A DNA stretch of 64,000 bases from contig NZ_CP044344.1 of the NCBI RefSeq assembly GCF_008761635.1, positions 1,302,001-1,366,000 on the forward strand. The letters are read 5' to 3'. Below are positions 50,784-58,705 of the stretch, piece after piece. The stretch is from Nocardioides cynanchi (GTDB lineage Bacteria; Actinomycetota; Actinomycetes; Propionibacteriales; Nocardioidaceae). The position numbers and the translations under genes are program-made. The first letter of the stretch is position 1. Each line of letters starts with the position of its first letter. The notes beneath the pieces are model-generated. The model saw nothing but the letters and a program-made list of their open reading frames with translations. It had not been told where the DNA came from and made no database searches.

Positions 50784-50819
50784 GATGCCCGCTGGTGACC
50801 CGAGACGCCGGCGGGCATC
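50784..50819 (+). repeat. Hairpin repeat family, copy A
   Basis: Perfect 9-bp stem GATGCCCGC / GCGGGCATC with the loop TGGTGACCCGAGACGCCG. The right arm can instead pair with the following CACT-GTGCCC (GGGCAT/GTGCCC), so two hairpins are mutually exclusive. Other copies lie at 51668, 53517 (partial), 53625, 53814, 57377 and 57584. Confidence 0.65.
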
Positions 50820-50869
50820 ACTGTGCCCGGACGCGCCGGTCGACGGGTCAGGCCAGTCGCCCGGCAGCC

Positions 50870-50984
50870 GGGACCTTCGCCCCTCCTGGTCGCAGCGTCG
50901 TTGACATACCATGAGTATGGAACGAGGAACCCGGGGGGAGCCTCGATCCGCGGCCCCATCCGCTCGGCGCGGGTGGGGCCTTTG
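50870..50984 (+). promoter_or_regulatory. Second DosR-like box, -35-like site and short-range terminator
   Basis: GGGACCTTCGCCCC (50870-50883) matches GGGACTNNNGNCCC except for one base. TTGACA is at 50901-50906, followed by CATACCATGAGTATG. A strong hairpin (50952-50963 / 50969-50980, 12 bp with one G-T pair) followed by TTTGT lies 45 bp further on. A very short transcript, possibly a small RNA, could be made here; no -10 at a proper distance was found. Confidence 0.3.
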
Positions 50985-51014
50985 TCCATCCCGGCTCCGG
51001 TCCGACGCCGACGC

Positions 51015-51281
51015 TCAGCCGAGCGCCTCGCGCAGGTTGCGCCGGACCCGTTTCAGCCCGGCGCTCGGGTCCGATCCGTCACCGGGACGGCCGTGCTGGG
51101 CGTACTCCAGCGCGACGTCGGCCTCGAACAGCGCCTCGCGCATCTCGGGGTGGGAGCCGTCGAGCGCATCGCGGAGCCCGGCCACCGCCGCCTGGAGGCC
51201 GGCATGGTCCAGGTCGCCGCGCTCGTGGTCGGCCAGGGCCGCCAGCAACCGGGCCCGCATCCGCTCGTAGTGGTCGTCCAC
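51015..51281 (-). CDS. Hypothetical helical protein
   Basis: The 88-residue protein (MDDHYERMRARLLAALADHE at the start) is predicted all-helical, rich in Ala, Leu, Arg and Asp, with VALEYAQHGRPGDGSDPSAGL before a basic C-terminal helix. I do not recognise a family. Coding support is modest: codon use follows the third-position GC bias of the neighbours. Transcription would run toward the terminator hairpin at 50952-50980, which could serve its 3' end as well. Confidence 0.5.
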   Translation of the reverse strand: MDDHYERMRARLLAALADHERGDLDHAGLQAAVAGLRDALDGSHPEMREALFEADVALEYAQHGRPGDGSDPSAGLKRVRRNLREALG

Positions 51282-51667
51282 GACCTGCCCGCTCCGCCCC
51301 GCCGCCTCAGTCGAGGTAGTCGCGCACTAGGGACGTGTGAACGCTGTGCATCTGAGCGTCCCGCGCCTGCACATGGCGAGCGCTGTGGGGTGCAATATCT
51401 TCGACTGAGATCGGCGCGAATTCCACCGCGCCACCGTAGCGCGTGACCCACAGTGTACGAGTGGGTCGGCGGCTCACAGAATCCCGCCAACTGCTTCGAT
51501 CCCTGTGGCTACGAGCAGCCTTCGCGGACCTCCACTGCGGTGCGATGGCGAGATGGTGGCCGTCAACTCCACCATGTGCGGGCGCGCACGCCGCACCGTG
51601 GACGGTCTACACGGCCGACGGCGACATCGAGTCATGCCGCGATGGGGTGCCGTCAGCCCAGGAAGGA

Positions 51668-51705
51668 GCTGGTGATCCCGAGACCTGGGGCATCGTCATG
51701 CCCGG
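51668..51705 (+). repeat. Hairpin repeat family, copy B
   Basis: GCTGGTGATCCCGAGACC matches copy A, followed by GGGGCATCGTCATGCCCGG. Here the right-hand palindrome GGGCAT-CGTC-ATGCCC is perfect, while the left 9-bp arm is missing. Confidence 0.6.
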
Positions 51706-51855
51706 GCACGCGCTCACATGCCGATGACCGTTTGGATCGTGGAAGTCGATGGCACGATGCGCCGTGCTCACACGGCTGGCCGCATACGTTCGGCCTACTA
51801 CCTTTGGGAATGGCCGGCTTGTACTTGGGCGGCAGCCTTCCGCGGCGAAGATGGA

Positions 51856-51895
51856 GAGCCGGTCGGCGCCCGGTGTGTGCGGCGCCGACCGGCTC
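51856..51895. terminator. Strong hairpin terminator
   Basis: A perfect 15-bp stem (51856-51870 / 51881-51895) with a 10-nt loop, followed by TTGCTGTTTC on the plus strand, lies just past the 3' end of the ScyD-like gene, which is on the minus strand. It can terminate in both directions. Confidence 0.7.
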
Positions 51896-51903
51896 TTGCT
51901 GTT

Positions 51904-53094
51904 TCAGTGGTTGACGGACACGCGCATGACTCCGCCACTGACGCCCGGTGCTGATGATCCGACGGTGACATACATCGCGCCGTCCGGCCCTTGTGCAATG
52001 CCTCCTGGCACCGGCAGCTGGCCCAATCCGAAGTGAGCCTGGGCTGTCGGGTGCGCGAACGGGATCTGCACGATGTCACCGGGCGGGTTCGCGCCAAGCC
52101 CGCCGGCGAACATCTCCGCGGCCCAGAAGTTGCCCTGGCGGTCGAAGGTGCATCCGGTGATCGTGGTCAGCCCGGTGGCCCACTTCGTGGGTGCGGTCGG
52201 ATAGTTGGCGTTCGGGTTGACTCGCCACACGCTGGAGAAGCCACCGGTGCCGGGCGGGACGAACAGGTTGGATACGAAGTCGAGGGTGCCGACGTACAGG
52301 TAGCCGTCTGGGCCCTGCGCGATGCAGGTCGGCGTGGCGTCGCGGAACGCCCCGAAGTCCTCGTTCGGGATGTAGGACACCACGCGCGCGTTACCGCCCG
52401 GCATGATCTCGCTGATCGTGTTCGCTCCGGCATCCGCCACGAACGTACGGGCGCGACCGGCGCCCTTGGTGACCAGCACGCCGTATGGGTTGGAGTCGGG
52501 GAAGTCATCAGGGAACAGACTGGAGTGATCGCCTGTCCACTGGTACATCTGCGAGCCGACATTCGACTTCGATTCCGCGGCGCCGGTGTTGCCGTCGAGG
52601 CGGTACAGGTGCCCGGCCTGCCGGTCGACTACCGATCCGCCCGTGGCAGCGCGAATGCCCGGCGTCGACTCGCTGGTGATCATCAGCACCCGGCATGCGC
52701 GAGGGTCCTCCTTGCAGCCGTTGGGCACCACGCTGAGCCCCTCGGGGCCCAACACGTCCGGCGGCGCGGACGGATCCTCGGTCGCGTAGAGCGAGTTGAA
52801 CTCTTTCGTCCACGCCGGAGTGGTCGAACCCCAGGTGAACTTGTCCACCTTGCCCGTGTGTGTCAATCCGGCCGGGCCGCTGCCCGCGACCCCGGACTCC
52901 GAGACGTACATGCTGCCCCTGGCATCAAACACGATCCCGCGCGGCGCAGCCAGGCCACCGAGCACCGGTCTGATCGAGACGGACGGATCGGCCTGCGCAG
53001 CACCGGCATTCACCAGCGAGCCGGCGGCGAGCGCAGCAATACCCACGGCTGTGGACAGAACCGAACGCCTGCCGATACGACGACGAATTAGCAT
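51904..53094 (-). CDS. Secreted ScyD/ScyE-family beta-propeller protein
   Basis: The 396-residue protein has a signal peptide with a twin-arginine-like start (RRRIGRRSVLSTAVGIAAL, residues 3-21), cleaved near AGAAQADP. The mature protein is a six-bladed propeller with repeated LAAPRGIVFDARGSMYVSESG, GGLGANPPGD and IAQGPDGAMYVTVG strands, as in NHL/SMP-30-type proteins. ScyD/ScyE was named for a cyanobacterial scytonemin cluster; the actinobacterial members are of unknown function. GAGGAGGGG upstream of ATG 53094 decides the start. Confidence 0.8.
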   Translation of the reverse strand: MLIRRRIGRRSVLSTAVGIAALAAGSLVNAGAAQADPSVSIRPVLGGLAAPRGIVFDARGSMYVSESGVAGSGPAGLTHTGKVDKFTWGSTTPAWTKEFNSLYATEDPSAPPDVLGPEGLSVVPNGCKEDPRACRVLMITSESTPGIRAATGGSVVDRQAGHLYRLDGNTGAAESKSNVGSQMYQWTGDHSSLFPDDFPDSNPYGVLVTKGAGRARTFVADAGANTISEIMPGGNARVVSYIPNEDFGAFRDATPTCIAQGPDGYLYVGTLDFVSNLFVPPGTGGFSSVWRVNPNANYPTAPTKWATGLTTITGCTFDRQGNFWAAEMFAGGLGANPPGDIVQIPFAHPTAQAHFGLGQLPVPGGIAQGPDGAMYVTVGSSAPGVSGGVMRVSVNH

Positions 53095-53516
53095 GACTAC
53101 CCCTCCTCTGGCGCCACGTAAGCGCGGTGTGACGGGCGCCGATGCCCGGCAAGGTACGCCGACCGTGCCGGGACCGGAAGAGCGAATCGCCGGTGGGGTG
53201 TCGATGCCCGCCGCGCCCGGGAGGTCCTCGGAGGTCATCGTCGCGCCCCGCTACGGCGCCCCCGGGTCCTGGCACTTCACGGCGCCCAGAAAGGCGAGGT
53301 GTCGAACTCGGATGGCCCCCGGTCCTAGCCCGGTCGCAATTGAGGCGCACGCGCATCGCATCCTTCACCCCTCACTGCATCAAGTAATGGGCGACCACCC
53401 AGGACTATGGTCCCGACCAAGAGCCCGGGATGCCGGGGCTTAACCCGGGCCCCAGCGCCCCGCCCGTCGCCAACCGTGCGGGGCGCCACAACACCGGAGA
53501 CCCAGCTCCCGCCCCT

Positions 53517-53529
53517 GGGCATCGTCATG
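53517..53529 (+). repeat. Hairpin repeat family, partial copy F
   Basis: The 13-mer GGGCATCGTCATG is identical to the right part of copies B and D. The left half is not recognisable. Confidence 0.4.
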
Positions 53530-53624
53530 TGCCTGCTTGCTCAGGTTAGGTGATGTAGCGACGGGAACCTGGGCATATGGTTTCCGCAAGGCGCAGTGCT
53601 TTCTCCCAGAATCCCAGCGCCACC

Positions 53625-53658
53625 GATGCCCGCTGGTGACCCGAAGCCGGCGGGCATC
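53625..53658 (+). repeat. Hairpin repeat family, copy C
   Basis: Perfect 9-bp stem GATGCCCGC (53625-53633) / GCGGGCATC (53650-53658), with the loop TGGTGACCCGAAGCCG, two bases shorter than in copy A. The right-hand palindrome is lost (GTTAAGCC). Confidence 0.65.
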
Positions 53659-53730
53659 GTTAAGCCGGTCCCTCAAGTGACCCACGTGAGTGTGCGCTCC
53701 GCGGGGGTACGGTCTGCCGGGGGTGCAGTC

Positions 53731-53811
53731 ATGGTCAACGCAATTCTCATGCTCGTCGCGGTTGGGGCGCTCATGGTTCTCACGAGCTTCTGGTGGCCCA
53801 AACGCCGCTGA
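53731..53811 (+). CDS. Possible 26-residue single-helix membrane peptide
   Basis: ATG 53731 encodes a 26-residue peptide beginning MVNAILMLVAVGALMVLTSF and ending in tryptophans and KRR, a membrane-helix-plus-basic-tail pattern. A Shine-Dalgarno-like CGGGGGTG lies about 5 nt upstream. Copy D of the hairpin repeat starts immediately after the stop. It could be a small membrane protein or a chance ORF; the in-frame extension upstream to 53596 shows no conservation that I can see. Confidence 0.3.
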   Translation: MVNAILMLVAVGALMVLTSFWWPKRR

Positions 53812-53813
53812 GG

Positions 53814-53841
53814 ACCCGAGACCTCGGCGGGCATCGTCATG
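53814..53841 (+). repeat. Hairpin repeat family, copy D
   Basis: ACCCGAGACCTCGGCGGG followed by CATCGTCATG matches copies A and B. Here the left stem is CCGAG-AC-CTCGG instead of the 9-bp arm. It follows the stop of the 26-residue ORF by 2 nt. Confidence 0.55.
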
Positions 53842-53999
53842 TCTGGGCGGGTGAAGCCCTCCCGGTTCCCCTAGGTCACCTGCTGGATTCCAGCACCTTG
53901 GGACACGCGGCTGGCCGTCAGAGGTTTGTGGGCCCTACAAGGGTGTGACCATCACCGCTGGCACGCAGAGCGGCCTCGGGCTGGCTCTGTTGCGTTCGG

Positions 54000-54944
54000 T
54001 CAGTTGCAGGTTGCTGAGCCTGAGTCGCGGATGGTTGAGGCCTCGTCGAGGAACTGCCAGGAGTACGAGCCGTCTTGGAGAGTGAGCTGGAGGACACCGA
54101 AGGCCTTGACCCTCTTCTCACTGGTGGGCTGAACGTAAGGGAATCCAACCAGGCTCCTGCCACCGGTGCCGACGACGAACTCTCGAATGCCGTCCCCGGC
54201 CACTGACCCGTTGGGAGCCATCTGGGCGAACCGCTCGTAACTATGGGTGTCCCCTGCGAGAGCCAGGTCCGTGTGTGCGGCGTACAGGTCCTGCCAGAAA
54301 GCATCGAAGGTAGCGTTTCCGGGCGCCTTCTTGCCCGAGGTCCACCTCGGCTCCCCCCAGTAGGCGGCGATGCAGGCGGCGCTGGTAGAGGCCAGATCGG
54401 ATTGAAGCCACTGCTCCTGCGGTGAGCCAGCACTGTGGTCGATCTCAGAGTTGAGCGAGATGACATGCCAGCCGCCCATCTCGAAGGAGTAGTACGACGG
54501 CACACCGAAGTAGGTGAAGTAGCCGGCCCCACCGATCTTCCCGTAGTCGTGGTCCCCCGGACTTGGGAACGTCACGCCCTTCAACTGACCCCACCCGGTC
54601 GGGTCGTAGGCGTTGCCCAACTGTGTCGTCGTCGCTGTCGGATAAATGTGATCGCCCAAAGTCCATACTGCATCCGAACCCGCGAGAAGCCTGCCGGTGT
54701 ACTTCTGCCGACACTGCGTGGCCGTCCCATCGCCGTTGTTGTATGCCGCAACGGTGGTGCCACACGCAATGTCACCGGCCACCGAGACCACCACTGCTCC
54801 GGTCAGCACAGCCTGAGCGGTGGCGCGAAGACCAAAGGGAGAGGACAGCATGCCAGCGGCCAAGGCCGCCGCTACTGCCACGGCAAGGCCCACGCGACGA
54901 AGCGCGGAAGAGCGCGCACGAGCCCTGCAGATCATCTTCGGCAT
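54000..54944 (-). CDS. Secreted metallophosphoesterase (purple acid phosphatase-like)
   Basis: The 314-residue protein has a signal peptide (VGLAVAVAAALAAGMLSSP after a basic start) and calcineurin-type metal motifs: VSVAGDIACG, VWTLGDHIYP, FPSPGDHDYGKIG and LALAGDTHSYERFAQM. As in the other secreted phosphoesterase of the window, the last motif is GDxH rather than GHxH. VGTGGRSLVGF and QLTLQDGSYSWQFLDE are typical of the C-terminal region. Substrate is unknown. ATG 54944 is chosen; 54935 is an alternative. Base composition is less GC-rich than in the core genes. Confidence 0.8.
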   Translation of the reverse strand: MPKMICRARARSSALRRVGLAVAVAAALAAGMLSSPFGLRATAQAVLTGAVVVSVAGDIACGTTVAAYNNGDGTATQCRQKYTGRLLAGSDAVWTLGDHIYPTATTTQLGNAYDPTGWGQLKGVTFPSPGDHDYGKIGGAGYFTYFGVPSYYSFEMGGWHVISLNSEIDHSAGSPQEQWLQSDLASTSAACIAAYWGEPRWTSGKKAPGNATFDAFWQDLYAAHTDLALAGDTHSYERFAQMAPNGSVAGDGIREFVVGTGGRSLVGFPYVQPTSEKRVKAFGVLQLTLQDGSYSWQFLDEASTIRDSGSATCN

Positions 54945-55322
54945 CCCCCACCATAAGAGCGGTCTACCGTTTGCACTTCCCCCTAAAAGGGGGTGCCTAG
55001 ACGGGCGAAGTGCGTACCCACCATGTTGCCGCATGGTCCGTCATGGCGAGATCAGCCGCTTCGGCTGAGTCCTAACCAACTAAGGCGGCCGTCAGCCTGC
55101 TAGCCAGGTTGGCGGCCGCCGACGCCTAGGTGCTTCAGCCGGATGATGCAGGTTTGGATATAGGGCTGCAGTTGTGGGTTTGGGCCCAAGCTGAGTGCGC
55201 GGCCAGACCGGCTCGAACTCAGGTGCCCACGAGTCATGCAATCCGGAAGTCCGCCGGCACCGTGCCTCGAGGAGAGGAAGGAGTCTGGAAGGTGCTGACG
55301 CACATGGGAGAAGGAGGTTCAA
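54945..55322. other. Intergenic region with palindromes
   Basis: No gene is supported in these 378 bp. A palindrome CCCCC-TAAAA-GGGGG inside GCAC...GTGC (54973-54996) lies upstream of the phosphoesterase gene and could be an operator. A nested inverted repeat (GGCGGCCG / CGGCCGCC with CCAAC / GTTGG) lies near 55078-55123. GAGAAGGAGG about 6 nt upstream of GTG 55323 is the ABC gene's ribosome-binding site. Confidence 0.4.
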
Positions 55323-56318
55323 GTGATTGAAGTGCGCGAGGTCAGCAAGCGGTATGCGCGGACGGTAGCGCTGGACAAGATGTCGTTCGAGGTCAGGCCG
55401 GGGGTGGTGACTGGTTTTCTCGGCCCGAACGGTGCCGGGAAGTCCACGACATTCCGCATTCTGTTGGGACTCGACCGCCCCGATGAGGGGTCCGGCCGTG
55501 TGCTTGGTAGGCGGTACGCGGATCTGCCTCGCCCGATGACCAGGGTCGGTGTGCTCCTCGATGCTCGCGCCGTCGCGCCGCGGCTCTCGGCTCGCAACCA
55601 CTTGCTTGCCTTGGCGCGCTCCAACGGTCTGTCGCGGAGCCGAGTCGACGAGATGCTGGAGCTCAGCGGGCTTGCGGGGGCAGCCGATCGTGCGGTCGGG
55701 CGGTTCAGCCTGGGGATGGCGCAACGACTTGGGATCGCTGCTGCCTTGCTGGGCGATCCGCCAGTCTTGATGCTTGACGAGCCGGTGAACGGTTTGGACC
55801 CGGACGGAATTCTGTGGTTGCGAGAGCTTCTACGCGACCTGGCCGCGGAGGGAAGGACTGTGTTCCTGTCTTCGCATCTCATGAGTGAGGTGGCGCTGAC
55901 CGCCACGGACCTCGTCGTGGTCGGTGCGGGTCGAGTGATCGCCGAGACGACGGTGGACGAGGTGGTAGACCGGGCGTCCGAAAGCGGCGTGACTGTCCGG
56001 AGCCCCGAGCTGCATCTCTTCGCGGAGGTCTTACGAGCTCGCGGCTTTGATTGCACCGCACTCCAAGAGGACCCCCCTGCCGTACTTGTCAGGGGTTGTC
56101 GTACCGACGACGTAGGGCAGGTGGCCGCAGAGCATGGGATCGTCCTCCACGAGCTCGCGCCGCGGCGGGCCTCCCTCGAGGACGCCTACTTCGAGCTCAC
56201 CCGCAACGCCGCTCAATATCAGTCGAGTCGCTTGCCCGGGCCAGAAGCCGATGACGCCGCCCGAGCGGACGCGAGTGGTCCAGAGACCGCCTCGGCTCCG
56301 ACGGAGGTGGCCGCATGA
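55323..56318 (+). CDS. ABC transporter ATP-binding protein (BcrA/CcmA type)
   Basis: The 331-residue ATPase has Walker A GFLGPNGAGKSTTF (residues 36-49), Q-loop region VGVLLDARAVAPRLSARNHL, signature FSLGMAQRLG (variant of LSGGQ), Walker B PPVLMLDEPVNGLDPDG and the H-loop FLSSHLMSEVA. A C-terminal extension of about 100 residues (from about 225) is typical of the bacitracin/daunorubicin exporter group. It pairs with the ABC-2 permease gene, which starts within its last 4 nt. It probably exports an antimicrobial or lipid; no biosynthetic genes are next to it. Confidence 0.9.
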   Translation: MIEVREVSKRYARTVALDKMSFEVRPGVVTGFLGPNGAGKSTTFRILLGLDRPDEGSGRVLGRRYADLPRPMTRVGVLLDARAVAPRLSARNHLLALARSNGLSRSRVDEMLELSGLAGAADRAVGRFSLGMAQRLGIAAALLGDPPVLMLDEPVNGLDPDGILWLRELLRDLAAEGRTVFLSSHLMSEVALTATDLVVVGAGRVIAETTVDEVVDRASESGVTVRSPELHLFAEVLRARGFDCTALQEDPPAVLVRGCRTDDVGQVAAEHGIVLHELAPRRASLEDAYFELTRNAAQYQSSRLPGPEADDAARADASGPETASAPTEVAA

Positions 56319-57079
56319 ACGCGCTGGCATCCGCGGCGCACGGAGAGTGGACAAAGGTGCGGGCAGTCAGGTCCACGTGGGCAGCCGTAGGAGCTTTCTT
56401 GATCGTCATGGTTGGAGTCGGCCTGGCGGTCACCGCGACCGCGGACCCTGCCAATCTCACGGTCGGCGAACGCGCGGCGTATCACCCGGTCAGTCAGGCG
56501 ATGAGTGGGGTCTTCCTGGGGCAGATCGTGCTCAGTCTCCTCGGGGCACTGATGGTGACAACTGAGTTCACATCCGGCTCCATTACCACGACGCTGCTCG
56601 CCGTTCCGCGTAGAGGGATCTTGCTGCTCTCGAAGAGTCTGGTGCTGGTCGCGGTGGTGCTGCCACTGGCCATCCTTGGCACTGGGTCAGCCCTCCTCGT
56701 GGGACTGCAGATCCTCACCTCGAAGGGCCTCGGGGTCGGTCGGACCGGCATCGTCACGGCCGCCCTGGGGGCACCGCTCTACCTGACCCTCACAGCCCTC
56801 CTCGGCCTTTCGCTCGGCGTAATCCTGCGCTCCACGGCCGGGGCCGTTTTCGCTCTTACCGGACTACTGTTCCTCGTCCCCGTGTTAGTGGGGCTTCTCC
56901 CGGCGGCCGATGCGATCGGCCGATGGTTGCCAGCCCAAGCCGGCCAGGCGGTCCTGGTACCAAAGGGCACTTCCGGCTACCTGACCCCGGGCGCTGGCCT
57001 CCTGGTCCTCGGCCTATACACAGCGGTACTCACTCTCGCGGCCGTCCAGTCGTTCCGCCTGCGTGACGCCCGAACCTGA
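56315..57079 (+). CDS. ABC-2 type transporter permease
   Basis: The 254-residue protein has six predicted membrane helices: WAAVGAFLIVMVGVGLAV, VFLGQIVLSLLGALMV, LVLVAVVLPLAILGTGSALLV in outline, TAALGAPLYLTLTALLGLSLG, AVFALTGLLFLVPVLVGLL and LLVLGLYTAVLTLAAVQSF in outline. The TTEFTSGSITTTLLAVPRRGILLLSK stretch, in outline, is the coupling loop typical of ABC-2 permeases. It starts 4 nt inside the ATPase gene. No further transporter gene follows. Confidence 0.88.
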   Translation: MNALASAAHGEWTKVRAVRSTWAAVGAFLIVMVGVGLAVTATADPANLTVGERAAYHPVSQAMSGVFLGQIVLSLLGALMVTTEFTSGSITTTLLAVPRRGILLLSKSLVLVAVVLPLAILGTGSALLVGLQILTSKGLGVGRTGIVTAALGAPLYLTLTALLGLSLGVILRSTAGAVFALTGLLFLVPVLVGLLPAADAIGRWLPAQAGQAVLVPKGTSGYLTPGAGLLVLGLYTAVLTLAAVQSFRLRDART

Positions 57080-57196
57080 ATCGCTTGAAGTTCGGTGAAT
57101 AGCCGCTAGCCGCTAGCCGTCAGCCTTGGCCATCAGAAACTCAGAACCTCCGACCATTACGTAACGCCCGCTCATGGCGCCGCCCGAGCGTCGCCC

Positions 57197-57361
57197 GATT
57201 TGCTGCCGAGACCACAACACGCCGTCGAGTACGGCCTGCTCATCGCCGGCATCGCCGCCCTGATCGCGATCATGGTGTTCGCATTCGGTGGCGTGCTGAG
57301 CCACATCTTCAAGAACATGTGCAACAAGGTCGGCTCGGGCGCCAGCGCCGGCACCTGCTGA
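57197..57361 (+). pseudogene. Flp/Fap-type IVb pilin remnant (possible TTG-started gene)
   Basis: The frame encodes PQHAVEYGLLIAGIAALIAI followed by MVFAFGGVLSHIFKNM and a short CNKV...GTC tail, the highly conserved pilin helix of Flp (the Glu-Tyr after the prepilin cleavage site). In normal Flp pilins about 15-25 residues with basic charge and Gly precede it. Here the frame is open from 57110 but contains no ATG or GTG start; TTG 57200 without a ribosome-binding site is the only option. No tad/pilus assembly genes are in the window. Repeat copy G begins 16 nt after the stop. Confidence 0.55.
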
Positions 57362-57376
57362 CCCCTTGCTTGACCC

Positions 57377-57415
57377 GATGCCCGCCGGGACCCCGGCGGA
57401 CTTCGACATGCCCGG
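57377..57415 (+). repeat. Hairpin repeat family, copy G
   Basis: GATGCCCGC is followed by CGGGACCCCGGCGGACTTC and GACATGCCCGG. The stem is CCGCCGG / CCGGCGG. The internal TGGTGA is deleted relative to copy A. Confidence 0.5.
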
Positions 57416-57583
57416 TGGTTGACCCACTTCGGTGACGCTCCCGCGAGACCACCGTCCTACATTGGTAGTCGGGGCCGCGCCATTGACCTCACCCTGGCCC
57501 TGCCAATCTCCCAGTCCGAACTGCTGGACATGGGCCAGGGTGGTCAGGGTCGCTGGTGCGGGCAGCCGGTTTCTATTCGGCTC

Positions 57584-57625
57584 GATCCCCGCAGGTGACC
57601 CGCGACTCCAGCGGGCTTCGTCATG
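57584..57625 (+). repeat. Hairpin repeat family, copy H
   Basis: GATCCCCGC-AGGTGACCCGCGACTCCA-GCGGGCTTCGTCATG follows the consensus with one change in each arm, stem CCCGC / GCGGG. Confidence 0.55.
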
Positions 57626-57718
57626 CTTCCCGCAAACGCCTTGTCACGCCGATGACAGGGACTTCCGCTCGCCATCTTGAGCCCGTCGAATGCATGGCCG
57701 GCAATGTGCGCACCGCGC

Positions 57719-58447
57719 TCAATGGGGCGGGGCGGGCGATGGCGTGGCTGGACAGGCTCCTACACCTCCCATGCGGTGGCGCGAAACCGGGACAAGGTGG
57801 CCGTGGTGGAAGGCCGACCAGGACCCGGTTACCCAGACCGAGGGGTCCAGGGGGTGTCGTTCTAGTCGGAACGTCAGGTGATGGCGTTTGGCCACCAGGC
57901 TTCTGGCGTCGTCCCTGGTTATTTGCCATCCGGCTCCGACCAGCGCTGGGCGGTAGAAGGCTCGGGCATGGTCCAGGTTGTGGAGATCGAGGGCGTAGGA
58001 ACACTCGGCCGGTCCTGAGTCGCCACCGCCCGGGAACCCAGCGGGATGTCGGAGCGCGTCGAGCGCTGCTTGGATCTGGGACAGTCGTCCGGGCGCCGGG
58101 GCACCGCTCCGCTCGAACGCAGCTGTGCAGGGCGGACTGGAAAAGTAGCCGCCTCGCTTGTGCTCGATGGCGGCTCGTCCGGCCACCGCTAGCGCGATCA
58201 CACTGCTGCCCGAAACGAGCAAGGCGGTCAGCCACGCCCAGCCGAGCCGCCCGGCCGTGGTAGCTGCGAAGAACGCGATCGCCGTGCCCAGAGCGGGCGC
58301 GAGCCAACCAGAGCGAACCGCCTGCAGAAGATCCGAACTGGTCGTGGTGTTCCCGTAGGTCTCCAAGAACCCCGCCGACACCAGCGAGCCGCCGACGCCC
58401 ACGACCCCGGCCAGCACGAACAACGAGAGTGTGAACACCCGATTCAT
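57719..58447 (-). CDS. Membrane protein of unknown function
   Basis: The 242-residue protein has three N-terminal membrane helices (SLFVLAGVVGVGGSLVSAG, LAPALGTAIAFFAATTAG, WAWLTALLVSGSSVIALAV) and a soluble C-terminal domain of about 140 residues with CSYALDLHNLDHARAFYRPAL and GWQITRDDARSLVAKRHHLTFRLE. I do not recognise a family. The start ATG 58447 is followed directly by the first helix. It stands alone in an accessory region. Confidence 0.6.
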   Translation of the reverse strand: MNRVFTLSLFVLAGVVGVGGSLVSAGFLETYGNTTTSSDLLQAVRSGWLAPALGTAIAFFAATTAGRLGWAWLTALLVSGSSVIALAVAGRAAIEHKRGGYFSSPPCTAAFERSGAPAPGRLSQIQAALDALRHPAGFPGGGDSGPAECSYALDLHNLDHARAFYRPALVGAGWQITRDDARSLVAKRHHLTFRLERHPLDPSVWVTGSWSAFHHGHLVPVSRHRMGGVGACPATPSPAPPH

Positions 58448-58705
58448 AAGGGGAGTTTCGCCCTCGGGTAACTCACCGACCAGAGCTTAGGTACTCAGGC
58501 CAGTGTCGAACGTCAGTCTCCTGGGGACGCCACCGTAAGTCAGCATCCCCAACCCCGTGAGGACAGCGGGCGAGGTCGTCGAGGGGTGCTTGAGGGCTGG
58601 ACTGTGTTCGTGATCACCGCCGTAGGTGGCAGCTTCGCGGCCCTTCTTCCACTCCGGGGACTCCCGGTAGCCCATTACGGTCAGCACACGGACGACGGTG
58701 CCCCG

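Larger units (their letters stand above)
51282..51903. other. Gene-poor stretch
   Basis: Several overlapping open frames of 60-150 codons exist here, but none resembles a known family, has a ribosome-binding site or shows coherent codon bias. It holds a short ACCCAC / GTGGGT palindrome near 51450, repeat copy B and the terminator hairpin. Confidence 0.4.
53095..53730. other. Gene-poor region with hairpins and repeat copies
   Basis: No supported gene lies in these 636 bp. It contains GC-rich palindromes near 53410-53450 (CCCGGG-type), a partial repeat copy at 53517-53529 and the full copy C at 53625-53658. Confidence 0.4.

Noticed and set aside
51453..51954. Several frames of 78-153 codons (for example from 51453 and 51718)
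   Set aside because: They cross the strong hairpin at 51856-51895 or repeat copy B, have no ribosome-binding site or family resemblance, and mutually overlap.
57432..57718. Plus-strand frames in the Flp-remnant/repeat region, including one ending at the DPRR motif near 57596
   Set aside because: No start codon with a ribosome-binding site, and composition matches non-coding repeat DNA.
58487..58687. 66-codon minus-strand frame ending near 58487
   Set aside because: No ribosome-binding site and no recognisable family; it may be a fragment of a decayed gene, but I cannot support a call.
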